Origin: Stictocephala bisonia
Lineage: Eukaryota; Arthropoda; Insecta; Hemiptera; Membracidae
DNA: 64,000 nt
Reading direction: 5' to 3'
Assembly (NCBI GenBank): GCA_035578905.1
Contig: JAQJVL010000155.1
Span: 558,001-622,000 of the forward strand
Below, piece by piece: positions 46,994 through 58,200 of the stretch; position 1 is the stretch's first letter; each line of letters starts with the position of its first letter. The notes beneath the pieces are model-generated. The model had not been told where the DNA came from. It saw only the letters and a program-made list of their open reading frames with translations, and searched no databases. The position numbers were made by a program, and so were the translations under genes.

Positions 46994-47952
46994 TTATGTT
47001 CGACGGATTCCCAGGGAGGGCCATCACTTGTTGATCATGTACGATGGGTCGAAGTTTGGACAGTTAGTATTTGTTCATGTTCATTGGGAGGTGGGCCTTC
47101 ACTAGTTGTTCATGTTCGATGGGTCGACGTTTGGCCATTAGTGTTTGTTCATGTTCGTTGGGAGGAGGGCCTTCACTAGTTGTTCATGTTCGATGGGTCG
47201 ACATTTGGGCCATTAGTGTTTGTTCATGTTCGTTGGGAGGAGGGCCTTCACTAGTTGTTCATGTTCGATGGGTCGACGTTTGGGCCATTAGTGTTTGTTC
47301 ATGTTCGTTGGGGGGAGGGCCTTCACTAGTTGTTCATGTTCGATGGTGTGACGTTTGGGCCATTAGTGTTTGTTCATGTTCGTTGGGAGGAGGGCCATCA
47401 CTAGTTGTTCATGTTCGATGGGTCGACGTTTGGGCCATTAGTGTTTGTTCATGTTCGTTAGGAGGAGGGCTATCACTAGTTGTTCATGTTCGATGGTGTG
47501 ACGTTTGGGCCATTAGTGTTTGTTCATGTTCGTTGGGAGGAGGGCCATCACTAGTTGTTCATGTTCGATGGGGCGACGTTTGGGCCATTAGTTAGTTTTT
47601 CATGTTCGTTGGGAGGAGGGCCATCACTAGTTGTTCAAGTTCAGTGGGTTGAAGTTTGGGCCATCACTAGTTGTTCATGTTCGACGGGTCGAAGTGTAGA
47701 CCATTCGTATTTGTTCATATTCGTTGGATGGATGACCAACACTAGTTGTTCATGTTCAGTGGGTTGAAGTTTGAGCCATTAGTTCATGTTCGATGTGTGA
47801 CAGATTAGGCCATCACTATTTGTTCACGTACGATAGGTGGGTTGACCATCACTAGTATTTATATTCGATGGGAGGGAGGATGGGCCAACACTAGTAGTTC
47901 ATGTTGGATGAGTGGGGGGTGGCCCAATAATATTTGTTCATATTCGATGCGA
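46994..47952 (+). repeat. ~75 bp dimeric minisatellite, ~13 units, superfamily member
   Basis: Each unit is two related halves: TTCATGTTCGATGGGTCGAC... (~39 bp) and TTCATGTTCGTTGGGAGGAG... (~36 bp). The second half of each ends with a CCATCACTAG or CCATTAGTGT spacer, similar to GGTCATCATCACT at 17 kb. Units in the middle are most alike; both edges are diverged. The plus frame at 47071-47595 has a 25-residue period and is an artefact. Confidence 0.93.
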
Positions 47953-48552
47953 TATCGTATGTAATATCGATGCCACATTAGCCTTTGTTTATTTCATAAG
48001 TCTGTTAGGTCTCAATAGTTTTCCAATTCATTCAGCGCTCTCATATTACGTGTACGAGGCTTAGTCATACCAAATCTCCATTCCATCAGTACAAAGAGAG
48101 TTTAAGAAGGACGAACCATTTCTTTAACTTTTGATGCGTGTGTTTCTTCAATACATGTGATTCCTCCACCATATATAAGTCTAAGAAACCACCTTCCTTC
48201 AATATAAAGGACTCTTGGCATCAATATGTCTTCCATAACTTATGACGCCAAAAATTTCGTGTACCCTGTATAAAAACATATCGATAGAGATTGCTGAGTG
48301 ACAATAAAGGCATATTTCAAATAAAATATAGTTAGGAACTAATTTCATAGACCTTCTCCATCAGAAAAACGTCTTTAACCCTGGACGGACACACTGTGCT
48401 GCGGTAAATCCCAACCATATTTTTTCGTTTATGTCATCGCTGATTTTAAAAGGAAGGGACATGTTAACTCCCATGAAAATTGGCTTGGTAGTTCTGGCTT
48501 TTTGTGGCAATACTTGTTTTTGTCATTTTTAGTGGCTGTAACGATCAATATT
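47953..48552. other. unassigned sequence
   Basis: Nothing recognised between two minisatellites. Confidence 0.5.
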
Positions 48553-49066
48553 TGTTTTAGGGATAACTACATCCCTGTGTGCTTGTCCTGTTGCTGTTTT
48601 AGGGATAACTACAGCTCTGTGAGCCTGTCATGTTGCTGTTTTAGGGATAACTACACCCCAGTGTGCTTGTGATGTTGCTGTTTTAGGGATAACTACACCT
48701 CTGTGAGCTTATCCTGTTGCTGTTTAGGGATAACTACACCTCTGTGAGCTTGTCCTGTTGCTGTTTTAGGGATCACTATACACCTGTGAGCTTGTCCTGT
48801 TGCTGTTTTAGGGATCACTACACCCCTGTGAGCTTGTCATGTTGCTGTTTTAGGGATCACTATACACCTGTGAGCTTGTCCTGTTGCTGTTTTAGGGATA
48901 ACTACACCTCTGTGAGCTTGTCCTGTTGCTGTTTTAGGGATAACTACACCTCTATGAGCTTGTCCTGTTGCTGTTTTAGGGATCACTATACCCCTGTGAG
49001 CTTGTCCTGTTGCTTTTTTATGGATAACTACACCTCTGTGAGCTTGTCATGTTGCTGTTTAAAGGT
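48553..49066 (+). repeat. 42 bp minisatellite, ~12 units
   Basis: TTTTAGGGATAACTACACCT then CTGTGAGCTTGTCCTGTTGC, repeated with variants GATCACTAT and CATGTTGC. The 14-codon unit creates the open frame 48717-49073; neither end shows any non-repeat coding sequence. Confidence 0.95.
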
Positions 49067-49079
49067 TATGTAATTTATA

Positions 49080-49957
49080 TACACATATATGTCCTTCTAA
49101 TGTCTCATATTTTATAGGATTGTTTGTCAGAACTACACAAGCAAATAATGCCATATAACGTGTCTTTTCTCGATTCGTTTTCTTTCCGTATGTCTGTAGC
49201 CTATGTGTGTGTTTTTTTTTTTTTTGACATATCAAAAATCGTTTGACATTCATTACTGAATTTCTGTATGAAAGTTTATTTAAAAAAGACATGTTTCTTG
49301 TAAAAGGCTGTATGTCTATGATTATTGGTTTCAAAATGGCGGCTGTCTAAAAATTGCAAAGTCAAATATAAAAAAGAAACTACAAATGTTACCCAAAAAT
49401 CTTAAGACACAATATTTATAGACCATATTATTCTAAATTCAACGGTATTCCGATTTAAAACATAGGTTAAAAAATAACAAATAAATCTTATTTTTTGTGA
49501 CTAAAAGCATTGTTATCTGGGTAAAGAGTACTCGGTTAACAATGCTTTCAGTTACAAAAATAAGGGTTTTCTGTTATTTACTAACCGATGTTTTAAATTG
49601 TCACACCTTTCAATTTGTCATAATATGGATTTTAAATGAGTAAAATGTATAGTTATTTTTATTTGACTTTTAAATTTTTATACTACCGCCATTTTGAAAC
49701 TGATAATCTTAGACATACAGCCTTTTACATGAAATGTGTCTTTTTAAGATAAACTTTCATACCAAAATTCAGAACTGTATGTCAAACGTTTTTTGAAATT
49801 TTAAAATGTTTGTAAAAAAAAACACATACAGACACATATACAGAAAACTAATCGAGAAAAGACACTTGTTTTACGCCAGTATTTGCTTGTAATTACCTGA
49901 CGAAGAATCCTGTAAAATATACGATAGTCGAAGCTGGACATCCTGTATATTTGAAAT
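49080..49957. mobile_element. ~880 bp foldback element, almost entirely palindromic
   Basis: Left arm 49080-49515 and inverted right arm 49537-49957 pair along their whole length around a ~21 bp loop. Examples: CATATTTTATAGGAT / inverted CGTATATTTTACAGGAT, GTGTCTTTTCTCGATT, AAAGGCTGTATGTCTA, AAATGGCGG, AACATAGGTTA / inverted AACATCGGTTA, and AAAAGCATTGTTA. It starts three bases after the minisatellite ends. It has no transposase, so it is a non-autonomous foldback or a large MITE. Confidence 0.88.
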
Positions 49958-50259
49958 ATTATATTTTATAAGTTAAATACTTTTTCACTAAATATAACTT
50001 TTTGTTTCGATAATGAGCTTTATAGGTCTTATAGCGTATCTATAAAGTTATATAGTAGATTTGCCAAAACATTTGTTACTTTTTTTGGGTACGGGTTCAT
50101 TATTTATGCAGTAAATATAAAAGAATATTTAATTTTCTTGGTGTATTTATCTAAACATGACCAAAAGAGTACAAAAGTGCAACAGGTTGATTTTATTTCA
50201 ACTACAATGACAAAAAAATGTTATATTACTCAACTATCCCAGTGATGACGTGAAAGAAA

Positions 50260-50600
50260 TTTCCTCTTTAAAATATATTCTAATAACTTGAAAGCTGGCA
50301 GTTATGAAGTGTTCTCTTATGTGACGACTGGTTTACGTTACATGACATCTAAGTTTGTTAATACATGACAATATTTACATGTTTAGTCGAAGTTGCACCA
50401 TTAAAATATATTCTCTAAACTTTTAAATTGGCAGTTACGTAGGGTCCTCTTAGTGAACAGTCTGTTTAACTTTACATGGTATCTAACTTTGTTAATACAT
50501 GGAAATACTAACAGTTTTAGTTGACATTTCCTGATAAAAATAAATCCTCAACTTGAACGTTGTCACCTGATAAAAATATATTCACTGTCAATTGGTATAT
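50260..50600 (+). repeat. ~133 bp tandem repeat, ~2.5 units
   Basis: AAATATATTCT, then TGGCAGTTA, GTTTAACTTTACATG-like and TTTGTTAATACATG, occur at 50271-50375 and again at 50404-50510. A partial third unit begins with CCTGATAAAAATAAATCCTC at 50530. Confidence 0.8.
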
Positions 50601-51655
50601 GTAAGAGATTTTTATTGTATAGATATAAATAGACAATCAAGTGTAATGCGAGTTGAAATATTGTATGTTAGATTTTTGCGCACTATTTCGTAATAATGTT
50701 TTTAGATTTATCAATATAAGACTCTAGTACTTCTAATTTAAACTTAACGGTTATCATTAACATGGCTGTCCTTTACCTTCAGCACAGGGAGTTTCTCTGT
50801 ACTCATTTCTTATACAGTGTGGACAAAAATATGGGAACGTTTTCACAAGAACGTTATTTTTTCCGTAGATAATTTAATTTTTTTAAATAATTGTGTTCCA
50901 TAAAGTATAATTTTTGATTAGAATAATTTACTTAAAACCGTTAAGTAGCGGAGAAATAATATTGTTCAAATTAGTTACTTTGAAATTCAAATGACCGCTA
51001 CTCTGGAAAGGATCAATCATTCGAAGTCCAGTTTGCGGCAATTAATTTCACTTAAATAGACCTTTCATTTGATATTAAACTCGACCTAGGCTTATGTTAA
51101 AGATTTTCGTTCAACTGCTCATGGGCCGTCCCGCTGAAAAGATGGAAATGTCGCTAACGGCGTCAAAAAGTATGTTCCTTGTGACCATGATGATGTACAA
51201 GATTTCACTTTTACAAGTGAAGTCATACAAAAGTCGTGAAAGCGTTTCCATATTTCTTCCGCCCTTTATACAAGCCACAAGTACATTGGACATTGGTTAT
51301 CGACAGACCTGCTCAATATTACAATTCATAAATGTTGCCCTAGCTTTACGGAACCACAAACGCACGTTTGACACTGAACGAATGTCTTTAGATAGGATTA
51401 TTTAACGCTCGAAAGCTCGACCAGCTCACCACGTTCGTGTAGAACCACTTAGTGATAATGGAGAGGGTTGCGGTTTGGGATTAGTGTCAATGCCAGAGTT
51501 CCCGCTCCAGTGAGCCGGGTCATACAGAACTCCGGTGTGGTTGCTGCTCCAAAGTAAATCTATATACACCGGAAATTAAGTTAGAGTATCAATTTACGAT
51601 CAGTGGTTATTGCTTGAAATCTAATTGAACTGTTGGTACATATTACTTTCTCCCA
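50601..51655. other. unassigned sequence
   Basis: Open frame 51094-51405 (103 codons) has no recognisable domain, and an opposing frame overlaps it. A GC-richer part at 51400-51545 is unassigned. Confidence 0.45.
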
Positions 51656-52232
51656 CGTGCGTTAGCATAGAAAAAGTATTATGATAGTCGAAAAGAAATT
51701 TTTTACAAATTGATCCAAAAATCCATTGTAGGGTCCCCTGAACCCATAAAGGTGGTTTTTTTTTTTTTTTTTTTTTTTTAATGGTGTCTCAATGTGTGTA
51801 TGTGTAGTTCGCTGGAGACCAAACGGATGGGTCAATTTCTATCAAATTATCAAATTTGGTATGTAAGTGTATTTAGCCAACATCTCCAGACCATTTTTTT
51901 CACTTTAATGAAATGTTAGTTTTTTGCACAAAAAATATACAAAAATAGAATTTTCTCAAGAACGGGTCTGACGGTTTTGATTAAATTTTCAGGAAAGATG
52001 TGAATTTAATCCTCACACACACACACAGGACAGATGTGTTCGGCCTCTCCTAAAAAAAATACAATTTTAAATATTTTAGTAAACACCGCATGTCTCTAAC
52101 TTGACTAACTTTTTAGGTATGGCAAAAAAACATATTTGGGAATTAAACTGGTAATTTTCAAAGTTTAGATTTTTTAGTGTTTAATATGGGTGAAAGTTTG
52201 AGCAAATTCTTTTTGAAACATTTATTTACTAC
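51656..52232 (+). repeat. dispersed repeat Z, copy 2
   Basis: Same block order as 30343-30815, but ~100 bp longer. A T26 run lies at 51753-51779, and extra sequence with a CA microsatellite (CACACACACACACA near 52014) lies in the middle. Confidence 0.85.
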
Positions 52233-53254
52233 TGTTCCATAAACTCTGTTCCCATAATACCGTCTTAATTTGTCTAGCTTTATCATTCTTACTATTCATT
52301 ACTAACACACCGACTGTAGAGATATTGGCGAAATATGAGGGGTGAACGATGGATGTTTATAAACGAATTTAGTCATTGCTACTAATGTCGACTATCGAAA
52401 ATGGTGTAAATATTCTAAATTCTCAGATTGTCATATATGGCCACCAACACAACTTTGTGAATTTTTTTAGGTGAATTTGAATGTTTATATGAGTTTAGAA
52501 TGAGTGTGGAATACCTGTGTAGTCTGGTTACTAACTGAGTTCGACGTAAGTTAAAAAGAGCTCCATGGCAAATAGGGGACCTACAGCATTACGTGGAATT
52601 GGTATGATTTTCATATAGCCTACATTTGATAAGCCTTACTTCCCTAGACAAGATATAAGTTCCGTCAGATGTTGTGTAGGGGTTCTTTTTCCTACACAGC
52701 ATCCAGACACTGACCACCACCCAACATGGACACCCCAAACGTTCATATTTCCACGTTCTTTTTAAATTTAGAGATCCTGGAACAGAAATTTTGGTTATGG
52801 TAAGAATGTATTCTTTTTTCAAATGCCTGTTTATAAATGTTCTCACGAATCATAGGCATGACAATCAATTAATCGTGCATCAGAAATTAATATTATATAC
52901 TTGTTTACAAAATTTTGCACCTTAATAATACTCATCATTAAATTAATTACGGTAATTAAGTATTTTAATTATTGCGCTATTGCTACTTGTAACTAGTAGA
53001 CTCAGTCTTCAATTTCAACGCCTATCAAACAACACACTTTTGCAAAATAACGTGAGAGGTCGTAAAATTTGTATTAACTTGAGCAATTTCATTCGATTAA
53101 CGGCAAGATTATGTTGACGCTAGAGGTAGGAAATTATTCAACAATGTGGTAAATAATTTTATTTCATTCTGCTTAGCCTAATTTAATATCCAAAATTTGT
53201 TATATCATTGTTTATTAACTCAATCTATACGCCAAGAAATGATACAGAGCAGAA
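52233..53254. other. unassigned AT-rich sequence
   Basis: No gene or repeat partner beyond the short CTGGTTACTAACTGAGTT shared with 26.7 kb. Confidence 0.5.
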
Positions 53255-53345
53255 AATTACATATTCTGGGGTCCTTCAAGGCTCTAATCTTGAACCACTT
53301 CTGTTTTAATGTTTATTGGCAATATGTTTACGTGTTGAAGTTGTA
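53225..53345 (+). pseudogene. non-LTR reverse-transcriptase fragment
   Basis: SGVLQGSNLEPLLF is read at 53266-53307, followed by a stop. It matches the SGVPQGSVLGPLLF motif of non-LTR reverse transcriptases with P changed to L and G changed to E. Upstream residues (NDTEQKITY) fit the preceding segment. Too short to assign a clade. Confidence 0.72.
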
Positions 53346-54192
53346 CTTATCTCTTTAAAGTAAACACACTTTAGTTTTGGATATATAAAGTATATGAATG
53401 ATTTGTAAATTGTTCTTATTAAACAAAAGGTGACTTGAATCTGCTCACTTAACCTCTAAATGGACGAGAGGGCAATGCAGGAACTAAGTATATGATAGAA
53501 CCTAGATATACAGTATTTTTATGTTTAGGTTTAATCGCATATCACCAAAAATATTTTTTCAAAGGATGGAAGAGTATACAGGCGAAGAGTCAATTAGGAT
53601 AATTACAATTTTAATAAACAAATTGCCTGTGAAGATTAATATAATTTAAATTTACTTCTATAAAATATTTACCACGAAATGTCATCTATATAAACTGATG
53701 TGCATTAAAAGTGGGCTTTCCAAATCAATCAATTTTGAGAAAATATATCATTATTACGAATCTTATCACTAAATGCGACCGTTAACCTATCTTCCAAGCT
53801 ACCACTGGAAAGTCAACAATCCAATACTTTCTAATAACATCTAATAAATGCCAATACTAGACATACAATCTTATGTCAGCGGGCTAAACATGATTTTCTA
53901 TTTACGGTACGTATTTATTATTTTTAAAAGTTAAATTGAACGCTGTATGATGATTAAAGGTCCAATATAGTGGACCATAAATTGATATTTGAGTTTTTAA
54001 TTTAAAATAATAACAACTTATGGTCCACCAAAAGATTTCTTCGCCTATCAAATGACCTTGAAATGTTGTGTTATTAATATCATTACGCACAAAATCCCTA
54101 AAATATAAACCCATGTTTCGGGCGTTTTTCCTGAATTGAAAGCCCCTCCCAATAATTACGGCTAGAGGACCTTTATTAAAAAAATTAATAGT
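53346..54192. other. unassigned AT-rich sequence
   Basis: A minus frame of 99 codons (54201-53902) has no recognisable domain. Confidence 0.5.
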
Positions 54193-54233
54193 ACAGTACA
54201 AGTAAACGTTTTATTGACGTTTACTTGTACTGT
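54193..54233. repeat. perfect 16 bp stem hairpin at the edge of a Y fragment
   Basis: ACAGTACAAGTAAACG, a 9 bp loop, then its exact complement CGTTTACTTGTACTGT. The right arm is part of the sequence shared with repeat Y (GACGTTTACTTG...). Confidence 0.88.
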
Positions 54234-54273
54234 ATATGTACCAACACGTATTATGCTAATTAAAAAACTAAAG
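54216..54273 (+). repeat. right-end fragment of repeat Y
   Basis: GACGTTTACTTGTACTGTAT, TGTACCAACACGTATTATGC and TAATTAAAAAACTA match 41278-41333. With its arms it forms the hairpin above. Confidence 0.7.
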
Positions 54274-54359
54274 AATAGTACTAAAGAACAAAACAAATGG
54301 GGAAATGTGTTGTAACAAAAGAATGACATTGGACAAAATCATTACACAACATCAAACAG

Positions 54360-54690
54360 CAGTTACTCCTCTTGAAGCAGCACGAAATTACCAGGGAAAA
54401 GTGGAATCAAGGGTGTGGCGAATCCCTAAGTGAGGGAGTACAGAGTCGAAGGAGTCCTTTCAAAATCCAATTGGTAATGGGAATGGGAAAGGGGAGGAGA
54501 GGAACCAGCGGTCGGTGGGAGGCCGCTAGGATGGAATGTTGACCTTGGAAGGGAAAAGTCAGACCCGGGCGGTCATAATGCGTGGGTACTCGCCCACCAT
54601 TAGAGGGGTCGTTAATAGACAATATTCCAGCCGTCCCGGGCTCAGGTTGCCTTACCCGAGCTCGGCCGCGTGATATGATGTGACTATGAT
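54360..54690. other. GC-richer unassigned block
   Basis: Contains GTCAGACCCGGGCGGTC and CCCGAGCTCGGCCGCG. A minus frame of 71 codons is present without a recognised domain. It could be the untranslated part of an old transposon. Confidence 0.35.
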
Positions 54691-54939
54691 GGCTTCTGTA
54701 CCGACTAATATCACCCTAGGAATATCCAATCGCTTTCCGTAGGAGAACATATTGCCTATTCCTGATCTTATGATAAATTTTATGGCTTTTACATCGAAAA
54801 ACTAAGTTTTGAATATTATAAAAATCACTTTCTATGAAAATGTTCAGATTTTAGCGGTATATTTTTCGTATATTAGCCTGACTGTTATGCTTATTTTATT
54901 TTTCAACCTTTATATGAGCCAATTACATTTTTATTGCTT

Positions 54940-55225
54940 TTGTATCGTGAGTTTGCATGGGGCGAATCCATCAATTTATACCTGGACTGAAGAACCTGGC
55001 AGGCAAAGGCAGAACAGAAATTTCTTCCACTTTACACTGTCATCTAGGAAATATTAATTTAGAAGGAAAGAAAAATTTAAGACTCTTTGGTGATGGCTGC
55101 ATTTTCCAATACAAGAATAACATAAACCTACAATTCTTCAACATTTTTTGTACACTTCAAACTCATCAATTGAACAAATAATAATGTACCTCCCTGTCAG
55201 GGGTCATAGTTTCCTACCTGCTGAA
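54940..55225 (+). pseudogene. decayed gene fragment of a repeated arthropod protein family (DUF7869-like)
   Basis: Read across three frames: ANPSIYTWTEE, then LAGKGRTEISSTLHCHLGNI...LRLFGDGCIFQYKNN, then MYLPVRGHSFLPAE. The order Y-T-W-x-E, L-x-x-DGC-x-x-Q-x-KN, P-V-x-GHSFLPA is one I associate with a multi-copy family in arthropod genomes, catalogued to my recollection as DUF7869. Its function is not established here. Frameshifts lie at about 54995 and 55182. The reading ends abruptly where the large satellite starts, so the array either replaced the 3' end or inserted into it. Confidence 0.6.
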
Positions 55226-58200
55226 ATCAATACCGCTGCACGTGAATGGGTGGCTTACTACTACTCTACGTGTATGGCTTAGCGAGTAGGTTATTACTAC
55301 TGTACGTGTATGGCTGAGCGGGTAGGTTACTACTACTGTACGTGTATGGCTTAGCGGGTAGGTTACTACTACTGTACGTGTATGGCAGAGCGGGTAGGTT
55401 ACTACTACTGTACGTGTATGGGTGACCGGGTGGCTTACTACTATTGTACGTGTATGGGTGACCGGGTGGCTTACTACTACTGTTCGTGTATGGGTGAACG
55501 GATGGCTTACTACTATTGTACGTGTATGGGTGACCGGGTGGCTTACTACTATTGTACGTGTATGGGTGACCGGGTGGCTTACTACTACTGTTCGTGTATG
55601 GGTGACCAGGTGGCTTACTACTACTGTACGTGTATGGCAGAGCGGATAGGTTACTACTATTGTACGTGTATGGGTGACCGGGTGGCTTACTACTATTGTA
55701 CGTGTATGGGTGACCGGGTGGCTTACTACTATTGTACGTGTATGGGTGACCGGGTGGCTTACTACTATTGTACGTGTATGGGTGAACGGGTGGCTTACTA
55801 CTACTGTACGTGTATGGCTGAGTGGGTAGGTTATTACTACTGTACGTGTATTGCTTAGCGGGGAGGTTACTACTACTGTACATGTATGGCTTAGCGGGTA
55901 GGTTACTACTACTGTACATGTATGGCTTAGCAGGTAGGTTACTACTACTGTACGTGTATGGCTTAGCGGGGAGGTTACTACTACTGTACATGTATGGCTT
56001 AGCGGGTAGGTTACTACTACTGTACGTGTATGGCTTAGCGGGGAGGTTACTACTACTGTACGTGTATGGCTGAGCGGATGGGTTACTACTACTGTACACG
56101 TTTGGCTGAGCGGGTGGGTTACTACTACTGTACGTGTATGGCTTAGCGGGGGTAGGTTACTACTACTACACGTGTATGGCTTAGCGGGGGTAGGTTACTA
56201 CTACTGTACGTGTATGGCTTAGCGGGGAGATTACTACTACTGTACTTGTATGGCTGAGCGGATGGGTTACTACTACTGTACACGTTTGGCTGAGCAGGTG
56301 GGTTACTACTACTGTACGTGTATGGCTGAGTGGGTAGGTTACTACTTCTGTACGTGTATGGCTTAGCGGGTAGGTTACTACTACTGTACGTATATGGCTT
56401 AGCGGGGAGGTTACTACTACTGTACGTGTATGGCTTAGCGGGTAGGATACTACTACTGTACGTGTATGGCTGAACAGGTAGGTTACTACTACTGTACGTG
56501 TATGGCTGAGTGGGTAGGTTACTACTAATGTACGTGTATAACTGAGCGAGTGGGTTACTACTACTATACGTGTATAGCTGAGTGGGTGGGTTACTACTAC
56601 TGTACGTGCATGGATTAGCGGGTAGGTTACTACTACTGTACGTATATGGCTTAGCGGGGAGGTTACTACTACTGTACGTGTATGGCTTAGCAGGTAGGAT
56701 ACTACTACTGTACGTGTATGGCTGAACGGGTAGGTTACTACTACTGTACGTGTATGGCTGAGTAGGTAGGTTACTACTAATGTACGTGTATAACTGAGCG
56801 AGTGGGTTACTACTACTGTACGTGTATAGCTGAGTGGGTGGGTTACTACTACTGTACGTGCATGGATTAGCGGGTAGGTTACTACTACTGTATGTGTATG
56901 GCTGAGCGGGTAGGTTACTACTACTGTGCGTGTATGGCTTAGCGGGTAGGATACTACTACTGTACGTGTATGGCTGAACGGGTAGGTTACTAATACTGTA
57001 CGTGTATGGCTGAGTGGGTAGGTTACTACTAATGTACGTGTATAACTTAGCGAGTGGGTTACTACTACTGTACGTGTATAGCTGAGCGGGTGGGTTACTA
57101 CTACTGTACGTGCATGGATTAGCGGGTAGGTTACTACTACTGTACGTGTATGACTTAGCGGGTGGGTTACTACTACTGTATGTGTATGGCTGAGTGGGTA
57201 GGTTACTACTACTGTACGTGTATGGCTGAGCGGGTGGGTTACTACTACTGTACGTGTATGGCTGAGCGGGTGGGTTATTACTACTGTACGTGTATGGCTG
57301 AGCGGGTATATTACTACTACTGTACGTGTATGGCTGAGCGGGTAGGTTACTACTACTGTACGTGTATGGCTTAGCGGGTAGGTTACTACTACTATACGTG
57401 TATGGCTTAGTGGGTAGGTTACTACTATTGTACGTGTATGACTTAGCGGCTAGGTTACTAACACTGTACGTGTATATGTGCCTTACTACTACTGTACGTG
57501 TATATGTGGCTTACTACTACTCTACGTGTATGGCTTAGCGGGTAGGTTACTACTACTGTACGTGTATATGTGGCTTAATGCTACTGTACGTGTATGGCTT
57601 AGCGGGTAGGTTACTACAACTGTACGTGTATATGTGCCTTACTACTACTGTACGTGTATGGCTTAGCGAGTAGGTTACCTCTACTGTACGTGTATGGCTG
57701 AGTGGGTAGGTTACTACTACTATACGTGTATGGCTTAGCGAGTAGGTTACTACTACTGTACGTGTATGAGTGAGCGGGTAGGTTACTACTACTGTACGTG
57801 TATGGCTGAGTGGGAAGGTTACTACTACTGTACGTGTATATGTGGCTTACTACTACTGTACGTGTATGGCTGAGCGGGTAGGTTATTAATACTGTACGTG
57901 TATGGCTGAGCGGGTAGGTTACTACTACTGTACGTGTATGGCTTGGCGGGTAGGTTACTACTACTGTACGTGTATGGCAGAGCGGGTAGGTTACTACTAT
58001 TGTACGTGTATGGGTGACCGGGTGGCTTACTACTATTGTACGTGTATGGGTGACCGGGTGGCTTACTACTACTGTTCGTGTATGGGTGAACGGATGGCTT
58101 ACTACTATTGTACGTGTAAGGGTGACCGGGTGGCTTACTACTATTGTACGTGTATGGGTGACCGGGTGGCTTACTACTACTGTTCGTGTATGGGTGACCG

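Noticed and set aside
47071..47595. A cysteine/serine-rich secreted protein gene
   Set aside because: The 25-residue period equals the 75 bp minisatellite unit and no unique coding sequence is attached.
51094..51405. 103-codon frame as a gene
   Set aside because: No recognisable domain, an antisense frame overlaps it, no start context or splice signals stand out, and length is within chance expectation for this region.
55266..56099. 277-codon minus-strand frame with PYTYSSSNLPAK repeats, resembling a structural repeat protein
   Set aside because: The 12-residue period is exactly the 36 bp satellite unit; similar frames exist on the other strand, none begins or ends in non-repeat sequence, and the frame breaks wherever a 28 bp unit intervenes.
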